DNA of 64,000 nucleotides from Cristatella mucedo (Eukaryota; Bryozoa; Phylactolaemata; Cristatellidae), in the NCBI GenBank assembly GCA_009760855.2, contig WPIO01000069.1, forward strand, positions 1,966,001 to 2,030,000. The letters run 5' to 3'. Below the pieces are notes generated by a model. The model was not told where the DNA came from. It saw only the letters and a program-made list of their open reading frames with translations, and searched no databases. A program made the position numbers and the translations under genes. Shown here piece after piece: positions 49,906 through 62,000 of the stretch (positions within the stretch are counted from its first letter, which is position 1; every line of letters begins with the position of its first letter).

Positions 49906-52900
49906 GAGCGCAGCTGCCGGACTACGCTACTCGATGCTCACGGACGGAACTGCCTTCCAGCCTAGCACTTTCTTTGCGACATAAAACTAGGCCAGCCCGG
50001 CGATAACGTGGAGTGCGTCTAAATACTGCTAAATGTCGGTCAGCAGCTTGGACCGCCCTGTGCGAATTCATCGCGCGAGCATATTTTCGTAGGTCGCTCG
50101 CTTAAGGTCAGACAAATATCCTTCACCAACTCGCTCAACTGTGGCCGGGCATGGTAATGAAATTCACAGAAGTGAATTTGAAAATGCATCCTGTATCGAG
50201 AAGTTCGGCTGGGTCGGCAGCTATTTCATAATTAAAAGACTCGACGTCTCCTTTATTTCAAAGTTGATGAACGAGAGCTGTTATATCCACCTTTCAGGGT
50301 CAATGTTCACCAATAGTGATAATAATAATAATAATAACACACTTGATAAAGCACCATCCCATAACTCAATCTCTTTCTAGGCGCTTTAAATTTGTCGCAA
50401 GGAAAACACAGTCGAATGGTGATGTTCGCGAACTAGCCCGCCCGTGAGCCAGCGCGCCATCTCGCTTGTCGCGACACCGCTCCACACTGAGGCAGAGGCT
50501 CGGGCGAAGGCCGTCGGGGGGGGGGGGTGCGCACACAAGCGAGCGCCGCTGCGGTCGCTGGCTCAGCGTTTGCTCAGCGCGCGATCGCCGTCGTAGGTGT
50601 TGCGCTCCAGATAGCAGCCTATTGTCTCAGCTGAGGTCAACTACGAGATTCTCCGGCGTGGCGAACCTTGTCAAATATTTGCACAGAGCATGACACACGA
50701 ATCGAACGTGAGTGGCACCTGTCCACGCTCTCTCGCTCTGTCGCAGAGCGAGATAGCAGCGCCGGCGCGTCCTCAGAGCCGCTTGCCCGCAACTCTGCGT
50801 CTGCGGTGGACACCCGCTGGCTTTGGTGACAGAGGGCTTCCACGGACAGGGCTCAGACCGCAGAAAACCTTCGCAGAGAAGTGCGAGCAGCTGCACGTAG
50901 CGCTAAGACTCGGCGCCGCCGCTGTTGCAGGAGGCGGCGTCGGCGTTGGCAGAGCGCCAAAGACCGCATTTCTGGGGTTCCCGCCAGAGGACGCTCGGTG
51001 CTGCCCGCTCAGAGTGAGCGCCGCAGGCCGCGCCGATTCGTTCTGACCGCACTGCAAGCGAACGTAGTCGCCAAAGTAGATCTCGCGGCTGGAGGCGCCT
51101 CGTGCGTCAGAACGTACCACTCGGGCTGCGCGCCGGGCCGCGCTCCGGCACCGCAAGGGTCATGCAAAGACGGCGATTCAAACTGGCGGGTTTCGGTAGA
51201 GCGATCTGCTCGCGGCGGCGGCGGCCGCGGCGGCCGCGGCAACGACGGTGGTGGCGGCGGCGGCGACAGAGCGCACCAGCCGCCCGCTAGCGACTGCGGC
51301 AACTGCCGCCGTCCAACTGTCGCCGGGCAGCGACGCTCAGCGAACCGCGACGTCAACGGCCTGAGCGACTGGGCGAAGCGGGCCGCTTTCGCAAAATCGC
51401 GCGAACGCGGAGTAGCGACCGGTCCCCGCTAGCGGCATTAGAGGAATTACTACTCCCTTCTCGCGAACGGCAAGCTCGGAGCTGTCGGCCGTCAGGCGGC
51501 GCAGCGGCGGCGGCGGCGAGCTGGCCATTCCCGCTCAATAGAGCCCTTCAGACGCGGTAGTCACCAGAGGCTCTGCTCGGCATCCATTGGCGTCTGCACC
51601 GTGCGAAGCCAGGGGGAAGCTTTAATTTGCCTGAAAAGTTTCCAAATTTGATTGTTCAGAAACGCTCTTGAAAAACGCATCTACATTAATAAAGCGTACA
51701 TCTATTTTGCGACAGCCTAAATTGGGTGCAGGCAGTCTAGATAGCAGGAGAGGCAGCAGTAGACGCCACCCAGACCGGGACCTAGCGGTGCACAACAATC
51801 GGACCAATAGGCCAGCGAGATCGGCACGGGATCCTTCGCTGCAATCGGATGAGGCTGCGGTTCTCTGTAAGTACTCATGGGCAAACGATTCGCGGCGATT
51901 AGGCACGATCGGAAGAATCCCGTCGAGGCGGTGCAAGGAGCGCAGCAGTGCGGAGCCGCCACCCGCAGATTTCTAAACGCGTGATCGCGCTCATCGCCGA
52001 CGCATTATCGTCGAGCCAGTGCCCGCCCTTCGATCGCCGCGCTCGGTCACCGCCGCCCTTTGAAGGTCGCCGCCGCCGTCGCCTCCGCGAGTCGTTTCGC
52101 GCCCGGCGCTGATTTCGCGCTTATCGGTGTTCTCAGCTCCGTCCTCAGATGGCCGATCGCACCGCGGCACACCATCGGGGCGCCACTAGCGCCCCGAGGG
52201 TGCGCCGCGGAGCGAGCGCGCCCTTGCAAAATTACGCTACGCTCTATCAGCTCGGCGAAGTAGTGGAGAAGGAGCGGTCGGCGCGTGCGTCTTAGCCGCT
52301 TCCTCTTTCTCAGCGTTACGGCCTCGGATGCCCGCGCTTCCGGCGGCGCTGTTATGGCCCGTAGTTGCGATCTGTGAGCTCTGCTGCTGAGCTTGACTGT
52401 TGAGCCTCGATCACGAGCTATGAGCTTTTGCCGCCGGATTAGAACTGAGCTGATTATGTATTATTATGTGAGCTCGAGATAATTGCATGGCATCGACATG
52501 GCGGCTACATATGGCACGGGCCTGACTGCTGGCGCTCTCATGGTTCGACGCTTAGTCGGCCTGTGAGTCCTAGTGCTGAGCACCAGCTGCATTGAGCCGG
52601 TCAGCAGACGGCCTAGACGTTTTGAGATGACCTAGACTAGTGGCTACGGAGCTATGGGACTTTCGGCCAATTGATTGACAGTTGATCGCAGTCGAGCGGT
52701 CGGCAAATTTGTTTTAGCAACGCTTAAGCTTAGGCTTCATTGTCAACGTTCCTCCTTATCGACGCCCAAGTTCCTCCTAATTAGCCTATTTATACTTCCA
52801 ATGCAGGTTAAATTGACGGCTGGCTTAGTCTGTCCTACAACTGCCTCTCCCACACGGAATACTGAATAAAGCGAGGATGCTGCCGTGGAAGCAGCCAGGC

Positions 52901-52960
52901 CGAGACCATTAGAGATTTAGTTTTCTGCTGCTGTCAGCATTGTATACGAATATTGGAAGA
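49906..52960. other. GC-rich, CpG-rich region without an assigned gene
   Basis: From 50.4 to 52.4 kb the DNA is strongly GC-rich with CGG/GCC runs (around 51.2 kb) and a G run at 50.52 kb. Long open frames on both strands are low-complexity. A GTTCTCT|GTAAGTAC site at about 51.87 kb is a good plus-strand donor, so a 5' exon of another gene is possible, but nothing confirms it. Confidence 0.4.
50318..50425 (-). repeat. LINE-A 3' tip
   Basis: (TAA)n, ACACTTGATAAAGCACCATC and TCTTTCTAGGCGCTTTAAAT in reverse orientation. Confidence 0.75.
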
Positions 52961-55900
52961 CTCCTGCTGCATCAGCCGTAATGTAAAGATATTTTCTATG
53001 GTTTTACCAGCATGCTGTTGTCGTGTCGCTAGGTCTGCCTGTAGTCAAGCGTTGAGCTGCAATAATCGACGAATTGTTCGCTTCCAGTCTTAGCACACTG
53101 CACACGTCGTGCCGGTACCCCAAAAGTGATGGTCACGCGGCCGTTACACAACTGTCGGAAATGAGGGATTAATTTGTGTGTTTTGTGCTCGTGCTGTGTG
53201 GTTTCCCTAGTATTTGCAATCATGACCGTGTGACGAAAACAGGTATGCCGACTCGTAGATGAAAAATGAAGTTAGCCGACTTCGAAATGCCTTCAGAATG
53301 GGGAGGGCTATGTACCGTGTGATGGCAAAACGTTTAGGCCTGACATTACGGAAAATTAGCTGGTACAATTCCATGGTGCGCCGACGCATATGCCTGAGGT
53401 AGGTGAAGCAGGTATCGAGCTTGTGTGAGTTGAATTAACGAAGTATTTAGACAATATTGTTAGTAGACAGCGTCGTATTTTTTCGGGAGAGTAGGATCCG
53501 GTAGAGAGACGTGGGTGGGAGCAGGGGCAGGATTGTTGACCCTTAGGAGCAGAAGCCGATGCTAGAGAGACGGGAGCCGTGTAGTCGGAGATACCTAGAG
53601 CGTGGCATTGCCGAGCGAAGCCACCCTTGAGGAGCCGCACAGAAGATGGCCCAGCCACCACCTCTGTCAAGAGCAGAGCCAACTCCGGGTAGAGGAGGTC
53701 TCGAACCCCGAGCTGCTACTACCGCTGCTGCTTGGGGCCCAAGCCGAGGATGGTCTCTTTCAAAGCGGATGCGAACGACGACTGACCCACTGGGAGAGCC
53801 GCCAATGCGAAAGGCTTCACCGGACGGAGCCGGGGACTCGAGGGTCGAGAGAGGAGGCCGAACCCTCTGTCGAGCTTACTCGGCGGGAGCAACTTATCAA
53901 GCTCCACGAGTCTGCTGCCATGCTGGAGCCTGGAGCATGGCCGATCGGACATAGAGTAGAGCCTAACCGGCCCAGCTACGTGATTGATACAGGTCTAACC
54001 TAAACCGGATGGACAGCAAGAAGGGCCATTCCACAGCCCACAAACTAGCTGATTCTGCCGAGAGTGCCAGTCGTAGCAGAGTGATGATGCTGGCTCATTC
54101 TGTTCTGGAGGGTCGGGCGTGGCCGATCCAGCTGCTGCTTGGCCATGTGGCATTGCAGTGACATTGCAGCTGCCGGGCGCTGGAGGCCGGTCCCAGCCTG
54201 CATCATTCGCTGATCTGTTGCCCGACGAGAAGGAAAGGGATGTGAGGGAGCACGACTCTGCAGCCGGGTAGCACTGGGCAGAGACCCGGCGAGGGCTGAG
54301 GTTGCATAAGCAGCAGGAGGCTCTTGAGTGGTGGAAGATGATGACCTTCCTTGACCTTCTTTGTGGAAGATGATGCAGTCCTTGCCAATCCATGCAGCTG
54401 CAGCGTCTGTGGGGCACATCCATCTATTGCAAACAGCCTCCAGCTGTGGGGCATGTTGGGAGCGAACAATGGCTCGACAGCTCACAAACTAGGTATTTAC
54501 GAAATATAAGGGCTGTCGAAGGAGAACGAGTAAGGGCTCCCCGAGATTGAGGAAGGTTCTAGATAGCTTTGTGGAGTTACAGACGGAGAATACATTACAT
54601 TTTGTTACTTAGCATCCCTCGACACCGGCAGCCGTATAGAGTGTGTAGACATGGCTTGGCCGGCATGATTTGGACAATAAAGTGTATGGTGTTGAAGCCA
54701 GCAGGCTTGTTGCTCGGTCGCTCGACCTAGCCCGACGACAGGTCGTGCCGAGGGCTATCACACATGCCTAGCCTGGCTAGGTGGTAGAGCTAAACGGTAG
54801 GCTAGTGCCAAAGAATGCAGGGAACGAAAACTGAGTGACAGTATTTTGAAGTGGCTGCCCTGCATGACTGGGAGCTTGTGCAAATAGGTGTGAAGTGGTG
54901 CGATTTGAATTATACTTTGGTGTGACTTATAGCCCCGAAAATACTATAGATGTCTCTTGAGCCAACCTGCAATTATTTCGCTCTTTGTCTAATGAAGTAC
55001 ATTAGTTGGTACACATCGTGACTGCTCTTTGTCTAATTAAGCACGAAAGTCGGTTCACATCCCGACCTCTCTTTGTCTACTTTGAGCTCCATTCTTATCT
55101 GAACAGATCTCCCAGATTACTCCTTCGGCGCCCATTTGGCCAATCTCTCCCTTCTGCCGGGCTAGATCCGCCACCTACCGCTTGCTCTAGGTGCCTTATT
55201 CGAACCCACTAAGGCATGAGGTCGTACGACGGCTACCTAAGAGCTGCCCATGTGCACTGCTAACTGGCTCACAGCACCTCACTCTAAGCCCTTGGATTCA
55301 CCAACCGATAGCATGTCGCCTTAAATGTCTTTACTGAATAAAGAGCTCATTTTGCATCAATATAAGTTTGCTTTAATTATAGCAGCAAGAAACTGGTCAT
55401 CAGTATCACAGCTAGCATCTTCATAGTCTTATGCAGCATTATGAATGTTTGAATCCTCACTTTCATCAAATATTGCATTATCATCAGTTCCATCCAGCAT
55501 GCTTGAAATTTGCAACTTTAGGGTTTATGCTCGGCTAAAGTATAGTACGAACAAGTTCATCCCATATGAACAAGTTGAACAGTCTAGATAGGTAGGCAAG
55601 CGGTGGTTTTTTATTTTGACGTTACTTGTTTTGCAGAGCTCAAGTCGCACGCTTATTTTTCAAATAAAATTGAAAAAACTGAATTATACTAGTCAAAATA
55701 CAGTAATCAGCTAGAGGCTGAAGCGAATAAGCATAAGAATGGACACCGAGAGTGAGATCCGAGATACGCTACGACGACTTTACTGCAGCTACGCACGAGA
55801 GGTTAGGAGTCCGGATGAGAGAAAATAAAGGAGAGATGACTGACAAGGCTCGTGGCTGCAGCTTCAGCATTTGACGCAAGAGACTACGCTTCGTGGGCAC

Positions 55901-57099
55901 GAGAGTTCAAACCTACGTCGACAAACGGTCAAGTGTGACTTAAACTGCGAACAGTGTTCTACCGGCAGCCCGGTTAGCCGCTCTTGTCGTGTTGTGCCGG
56001 AGCGGTCCGTTTTCGTGGTCAGGACCGTCGCTAGCGACCGCAGTTGCGGCGTACGTTTATATGCTCTGGCTTTTGAGTTGGCGTAGTTAACTCCGTCGGA
56101 CCAGTAGGTGCTCATAAAGCGCTTGAGCCGGCGCGTAGTTGCTACTAACCGGCCCACAATAAACTGTCGCTTTCGGAGCCCACTTGCTGTCGCTTGTATT
56201 TTAACCGCACGACATCTCTGCATTGCACCTGTAGATCACCTGGGAGCAACGAGAGGAGAGGGACAAAGGCTCATGTGGCTTACTGCCGGTCGGCTGGAGG
56301 TCACCTGCCGTATCATCTATAACATAATGGCTGTTGTTTGTGCTTTTGTCTACTATAGCGTTTTCTCTAACGCTGCTGCGGCATATCGAGAGCTCAGTTG
56401 CTATCGCTATAGTAACGATGAAGCGGTCGTGATGGAGTCGAGCGCGGGCTTTTGGACGAGCCAGGTGAAACACCCGTACGACGTTTCGGCTGATGCATTC
56501 GAGAAGGGGGCGGGGCGGAGACGCATCGCGTGCTTAGGACGTGAACCGAGGCTGAGGGCCTCCAGCGGCCTACCATCCTACAGCTACGCGGAACCGCCAG
56601 CCGCTCCACAGAACAACCGCCCGCAACCGCTAAGCTCTGCCAGCAGGACGATGCCAAAGGTCGTTCACTATAGCTAGCGTCCATCGTTAAAGAGCGTCCA
56701 TAGCCAGCGTTGCAGCAGTTGCTTCAGGCTTGCTACTCGGCCAGCAATCGTCAAAACAGAACAAAACTAGTTTTTATTAACATTAATAGCTATGAAACGA
56801 GGACATTTGAAAAGCTAGCTAAATGAAAATATTCTTGGAATTTACACGTTGAAGACTTGACCTATTTAGGTACAGAGGCATGCGAACTAGTTAGACGTGT
56901 AGGGCATTGGCCACCACGAGTGCATCATGGAAAATTCCAGTGCTGGAGGTAAATGCTGTGAGAACGGGGCAGTTCTTTAGTCTTGTAGGTGTCGTCCGAG
57001 AGGTTCGACCGAGTTTAATTTGCTGAAAGAGCTTAAATAACCGGTGGTTGATCAGGAGATATACAGTAAGGCTCTTAAGCTGAGGCATAAGCAGCATCG
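52961..57099. other. Unassigned region
   Basis: Mixed composition. Open frames at 53.6-54.0 kb (plus) and 54.0-54.5 kb (minus) are Glu/Arg- or Ser/Ala-rich and unrecognised. A short frame at 55739 starts MDTESEIRDTLRRLYC and stops after 29 codons. A frame at 56.3-56.7 kb starts MAVVCAFVYYSVFSNA, is signal-like, and is also unrecognised. Several AATAAA sites (52.86, 54.67, 55.33 and 56.15 kb) hint at old insertions. Confidence 0.35.
54555..54605 (+). repeat. LINE-B 3' tip
   Basis: CTTTGTGGAGTTACAGACGG with AGAATACATTACATT: the sense 3' end of LINE-B only. Confidence 0.6.
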
Positions 57100-57227
57100 C
57101 CTGCCCAGTCGCTGACTGTGGCACATCCTTTCCAGCTGCCGTGCCCTGCTATATCAATGATGCTACTCACTACAATCACTGCTCTCAAGAGGTCGCCTAT
57201 GCTTTTACCTTTGCTTATTGAGATTCA
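57100..57227 (+). repeat. LINE-B C-terminal fragment
   Basis: Translation ADCGTSFPAAVPCYIND matches ADYGTSFPAILSCYFNG of the copy at 43.0 kb. Directly followed by LINE-A. Confidence 0.6.
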
Positions 57228-58515
57228 GTCAGTTAATCTTCCGAATGTGTATCGGAAGAGTTCTATTGATCACCAAGTTCTCCTTGTGCTCCTCTCATCT
57301 CGCATGGGCAGCACTAGCTGTTGCTCTGAAACGATTCAAGTTCAATCGCAGTGAGAGACTCCAGAGTATAGAACTACCTCTTCCAACATAGTTAATAAGT
57401 TGCATTCACTTGTTCAAGCTAGTCGCTGCACGACGTCAGCCTTTCTGCAGGCGGATACTCAATGTGAATGGACAAACACTATCCGAGCTACCTCAAAAGT
57501 ATGGAGTACAACAGGGCTCCGTGCTGGGCCAGTTTTTTTCATGGTTTATACTCTCCCTAAGGCCAATGTGATTAAAAAAGACAATCTAGGCTTTCACTTC
57601 TATGTGGATGCCACTCATTTGTATAATTATTTTCACACCTCCCAGCCTTCGAGCACGTAGAAGGCTTTGAACTCCCTTACTGCATGTATTGATAACTTCA
57701 GTGCATCGATGGCAGCTAATTTTCATAAATTGAATGATGAAAAAACTAATGAATTAATGTAACGTATCACCGTCTGTAACTCCACTAAGTCATAAAGAAA
57801 ATGTGGGTGTTACGCAGGAGAGTTTTGTATAGCCCACTCACAGCCTAAGCGGCTTTCGGTACGCATTCAAAAGCCAACAGACTTTGTCGCATGCAAAAGA
57901 GAGAAAGTGGGAATCATGGCAGAGTCAGGAGAGCAGTTGAGGTAGTGAGTAGCATGGAAGTAGCAGCTCAGGACCACTGAAAAGGGTGAGCCATAGTCGG
58001 TAGTAGAAGAGTAGTTGTCATTGCATAAGAATTGTGGAAGCGAGCTCCACAGTCTCGGACGTGCAGAGCTAAAGCTTCTGTCGCCAACGGTCTTTAAGCG
58101 AAGGAATGGAACAGCTAATTTATTGTCAGCACAGGACCTGATGGCGCGAAGAGGCTGAAACTAGTGCAGAAGTTCAGCTAGGTACGAAGGAGCCAAGCCG
58201 TGGAGGGCCTTGTGGGTCAGCCTGAGAACTTTGCTCTGTATCCGTTGCTCAACCAGCATCCATCCTAGCTCTTTTAGCAAAGGAGACACGTGCTAAAACC
58301 TCTGGGATTTGAAGACTAGCCTTGCAGCCATGTTCATATTCAAGTGCAGTGGTCTAATAGCTTTCTTTGGTAGCCCAGGCAAAAAAGAATTGCAATACTA
58401 ACTTACTAGTTATGAGCAAACCAAGTGTGATTCAGAAATTGCAAAGGGTAAAGCTGAAAATTGACTCTGTCAGCATATCTCCAGTTTATTCTGCAAGATG
58501 TCTAGGTGTCTAATT
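57228..58515 (+). mobile_element. LINE-A reverse-transcriptase fragment split by LINE-B (pseudo)
   Basis: Sense pieces 57228-57757 (a decayed HQVLLVLLSSRMG, GLRAGPVFFMVYTLPKANVI and FHFYVDATH catalytic region) and 58396-58515 (TTACTAGTTATGAGCAAACC and so on). They are separated by a 640-base LINE-B insertion, with ACTAA near both borders. Confidence 0.75.
57758..58395 (-). repeat. LINE-B 3' part nested in LINE-A
   Basis: Reverse copy from CCGTCTGTAACTCCACTAAG to TTTGGTAGCCCAGGCAAAAA, aligned along its length with the copy at 43.5 kb. Confidence 0.82.
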
Positions 58516-59817
58516 ATAAGTTCAAATTCAAGTACATAATTCTACTTATAAAACATGTACAACGCCACATGGAAATCTATAAGCTGTGCTGTTTAACAAT
58601 GCTATTGCATGGATATTCAGTTCTATGAAAGTAAGTAAGACTGGATTAAAGACAACAATAAAATTAACAGTTATATATTTGAATAGCGCCCTCAGATAGC
58701 TGAAACTCTTTTTAAGCACATAACAAATGCCACAAATAAATTATTACCAAATGTTTAGCAGCAACATTTAAGACCAGCAGGCATAGCTTAATCGAAATCG
58801 CGAAGACCCATTAAATGCTGGAATAAAAGGTGAGTTTTAAGCTACTTTTTAAATGTTTTCATGTCACGGGATGTTGTGACGCGAGTTGGTTGTAAGTTCC
58901 TGGCTTTGGGAGCATAGGAAATACAGGAGTAGCATTTAAAAGGGTTGAGGTTCGCACAAGTTATGACTTACGATTCGAGTCGGAACAGTGGGTTATACGA
59001 TTAATCACTGGGGGCCTAGTTCTGACTTGCAGGCTAGAGTCTGAGAGTCATGGCACCTCAAAGTAATTGACAAAAACTTGAAGCTAATGCGGTGCTTCAT
59101 AAGGAGCGAGTGCAGGTCGGCGAGAAGTGACGTGATGTGGCAATTAGGAGGTTCACGAAATATGAGCTTAGGTGCAAAGTGTTGTACCAAATGCAAACGT
59201 GTAATTGAACATGCCGATAAACCAGCAAGCTTTGAGTTACAACAACCGAAACCATATGTCACAAGTGTATGTGCCAATGAAGAGGCATACCTCATAAAAA
59301 GCCCAATTTTTTAGAAATTTTATGTAGCTTAAAGTAGGCAGACTTGATTGTGTGGAGGATGTGGTCAGCCAATTAAATTCACCACGGAAAATGGCAATTA
59401 GATTGCATAGAGATGTAGCACGATCCATGCCGATAGAGCAGATTCTGAGCACTAATAGTTCTAATTTCTGAGTCGCAGTTAGCTTGACTGTAAGTATTAT
59501 GTTGTTTCAGTCGTCATTCAATTTAGGAAAGTTTGCTGCGATCAGTGTGCTAATGTCATCATCAATGCGTGCCGCAATGGTGCTCAAGGGCTGGGAAGGA
59601 TCAAAGCAAAGGTGCAGCTGTCGTCCACGTAGAAGTAAAAGACTAGATTATGTGTGGCAGATTGAGGGAAAGTATAAACTGTGAAAAGAAGTGGACCAAG
59701 CATAGAGCCCTACAAGATACCCTATACTTCAGTGGTTCCACTGATAACCGTTGTCCATTCACATCAATACTGTAGAGTTCCCCACAGAGACAGGTTGTGA
59801 ACCATAGTAGAGCAATA

Positions 59818-60172
59818 CTAAAAAAAATAATAATAATAATAATGCACTTGATAAAGCGCCCTCAGAGATTTTAATCTCTTTCTAGGCGCTTTTCATTGCT
59901 GCAAAGGGAAATGCAATTGAATGGTAAGTAAAATCATGCTTGAAAAACAAACACAATGAATAATATGGTTAGGGGTGACATGCACAGGGTCAGCATGAAA
60001 ATCACAAGCTTAAGTAACTGCTGTTTTTCTATATCGACAGAAAAGCCTTTACGACTGTCACCACCGATTGCAGTGGCAGTAAAGAATCGCCCACTGCCGA
60101 ATTCAAACCCATGATCTTGGGGCCGAGGGAGTGAAAAGCAACTGCCTTACCTAGTGAGCCATTCCGGGTCAT
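59818..60172 (-). mobile_element. SINE joined to a LINE-A 3' end
   Basis: On the minus strand: SINE head (AATGGCTCACTAGGTAAGG, ATGGGTTTGAATTC, CAGTGGGCGATTCTTTACTG, CTTTTCTGTCGATATAGAAA), then directly CATGCTGACCCTGTGCATGT and the LINE-A 3' UTR, stem-loop and (ATT)n. Same orientation throughout, so it may be one chimeric element. Two independent insertions remain possible. Confidence 0.65.
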
Positions 60173-60750
60173 GCCCAGCGAGATCAGATTTTCCTTAGGG
60201 ATTTGGTGTTCGATAGTATCGAAAGGTGCCACAAGCTCAAGCAGGACAAACAGATAGACTTGACCAAGTTTGCATTCATAAGGAGGTCGTGATACGCCTT
60301 AAGCGATACTAACTCTGTGGAGTGTTTAACTCTAAACCCAGACTGGAATTTTCTTGCTAGGTGTGAGGTCTCAATATAAGTTTGCAGTCGGTCCGCCACA
60401 ACTGATTTCACTGTTTTTGATAACAACTAGAGAAGGGGGAATTTTCGGAAGCTGTTAAAGTTCTGTTTGTGTGAAGTTGCTTTCTTAATTAGTCGCCTCA
60501 AAAAACATTGTTGAAAAGGCTCAGGGACATGACATAGGGTTAAGGGCATATTTATCGTGTTAATTATGTACGGTAGCAACAGATTAAATCATAGTAGAAG
60601 TAGGACATTCGGAATAATGTTTAAAGGACTTGTAGTGTTCTTTTACTGGAAAATGCATTTTGGGACCAGGTCACTTGTGCCCTCCTTGAATGGAGACATC
60701 GAGATAGAGGAAGAGATCGGTGGACATGAGTATTGCGTTGATTTAATCAA

Positions 60751-60975
60751 ATATACTAATAATGATGCACTTGATAAAGCGCCCTCAGAGAATCCAATCT
60801 CTTTGTAGGTGCTTTACAATTGCTGCAAAGGGAAATGCACTTGAATGGTGAGTAATATCATGCTTGATAGACAACATGAATAGCACGGTTAGGAGCGACA
60901 TGCACAGGGTCAGCATGCAAAATGTGGTTAGCGGCAGCATGCACTGTGTCAGCACGCATAAGCACAGGGACAAGA
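60751..60975 (-). repeat. LINE-A 3' fragment nested in LINE-A
   Basis: TAATAATGATGCACTTGATA, stem-loop, 3' UTR to GTCAGCACGCATAAGCACAG. Host LINE-A sequence (CTCTGACCTTGTCCGTCTTG) resumes after it. Confidence 0.68.
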
Positions 60976-62000
60976 GTCCTGAGGGAATGCAGCAACCCTA
61001 GGTATGGAGTCTCTGACCTTGTCCGTCTTGCTTACAAAGAAGGTAGAAGAGTGATCGGCTTGGTCAACACAATCATCATTCGGTATGCTACTATTATGAA
61101 AGCTCTACAGGAGATAAGTGATGGTAGGCATCGGTAATTTTTCTTTTGCACGTCTGTGATTCAACAAATTTTTGTCTTAGCTAGATTTGGCGTTTGCTAG
61201 GATCTCCTGGTACGATTTACAGTAGCCTTCGCATGCCTGAAGATAGATGATAAACTCTGATCTCGTGTAGGCTTTCTGAAGCTTGGGAGTAGTAGACCTA
61301 GACTGTTTAACGTCTTCGGTAAACCGAACGCTTTCTGAGCGAGAATGCACATTGTAGTTAGTCACGGGTGCAAAATCCTTAAGCACATCAGCAAATGCCG
61401 TGTTGGAGCATTCTACCAATGATAACAGGTTAAATATAGGCTTGAGCAGCCAAGGCGAAGAGGATATTTTCACTGGGACAGAATCATGTTCAATGTTCTT
61501 AGTTTTTCGTGATTCAATAATGATTTCGAATGTGGATAATAGCTCACACTGTAGATTGAACGATATCGGCATATATTCGGGTGAGCGGGATCCGGTAACA
61601 ATAAGGGGTGATAGTATACACTCGAGGGAGAATATTCTATCGAGTATGTGACCCCTGCTATGAGTGGTGTCACACACGTGAGCCGCAAGAGAAATCATTC
61701 AGTCATGATCAAAATTCAACACACAAGGTATAAGTTAAGTAATCAAAATGAATGTGGAAATCACCAATGACGAGGAACGATCTATTTCTGGCGCATGCAG
61801 TTGAAGTGAAATCGGATAACTCTGTGACAAAGGAGGACTGTGTTCCTGGTGGGCTATAGGTCACTGCTACCATTGGCAGCTTGTAATCGAATTTACTGAA
61901 ACAAAGAGATTCAAAAGACTGCTCCAGGAGGCTGCAGACGATTTCTGTTTGAGGGCGGAACTGTAACAAAATCGCATAACGATAGTAACGACACTCCCTT

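Larger units (their letters stand above)
58670..62000 (-). mobile_element. LINE-A copy, near full length but twice interrupted (pseudo)
   Basis: Minus-strand order: endonuclease (FSKFDYKLPMVAVTYSPPG, GDFHIH, LDRIFSLE), linker (NAFADVLKDFAPVTN-like), reverse transcriptase with FDTIEHQ, then the C-terminal and 3' UTR. Interrupted at 59818-60172 and about 60751-60975 by younger pieces. Host sequence lines up with the 31.8-34.7 kb copy on both sides of each. Stops throughout. Confidence 0.78.

Noticed and set aside
55871-56212. Possible solo LTR with an AATAAA and a CA end
   Set aside because: No second copy, no convincing primer-binding site or target-site duplication visible in the window.
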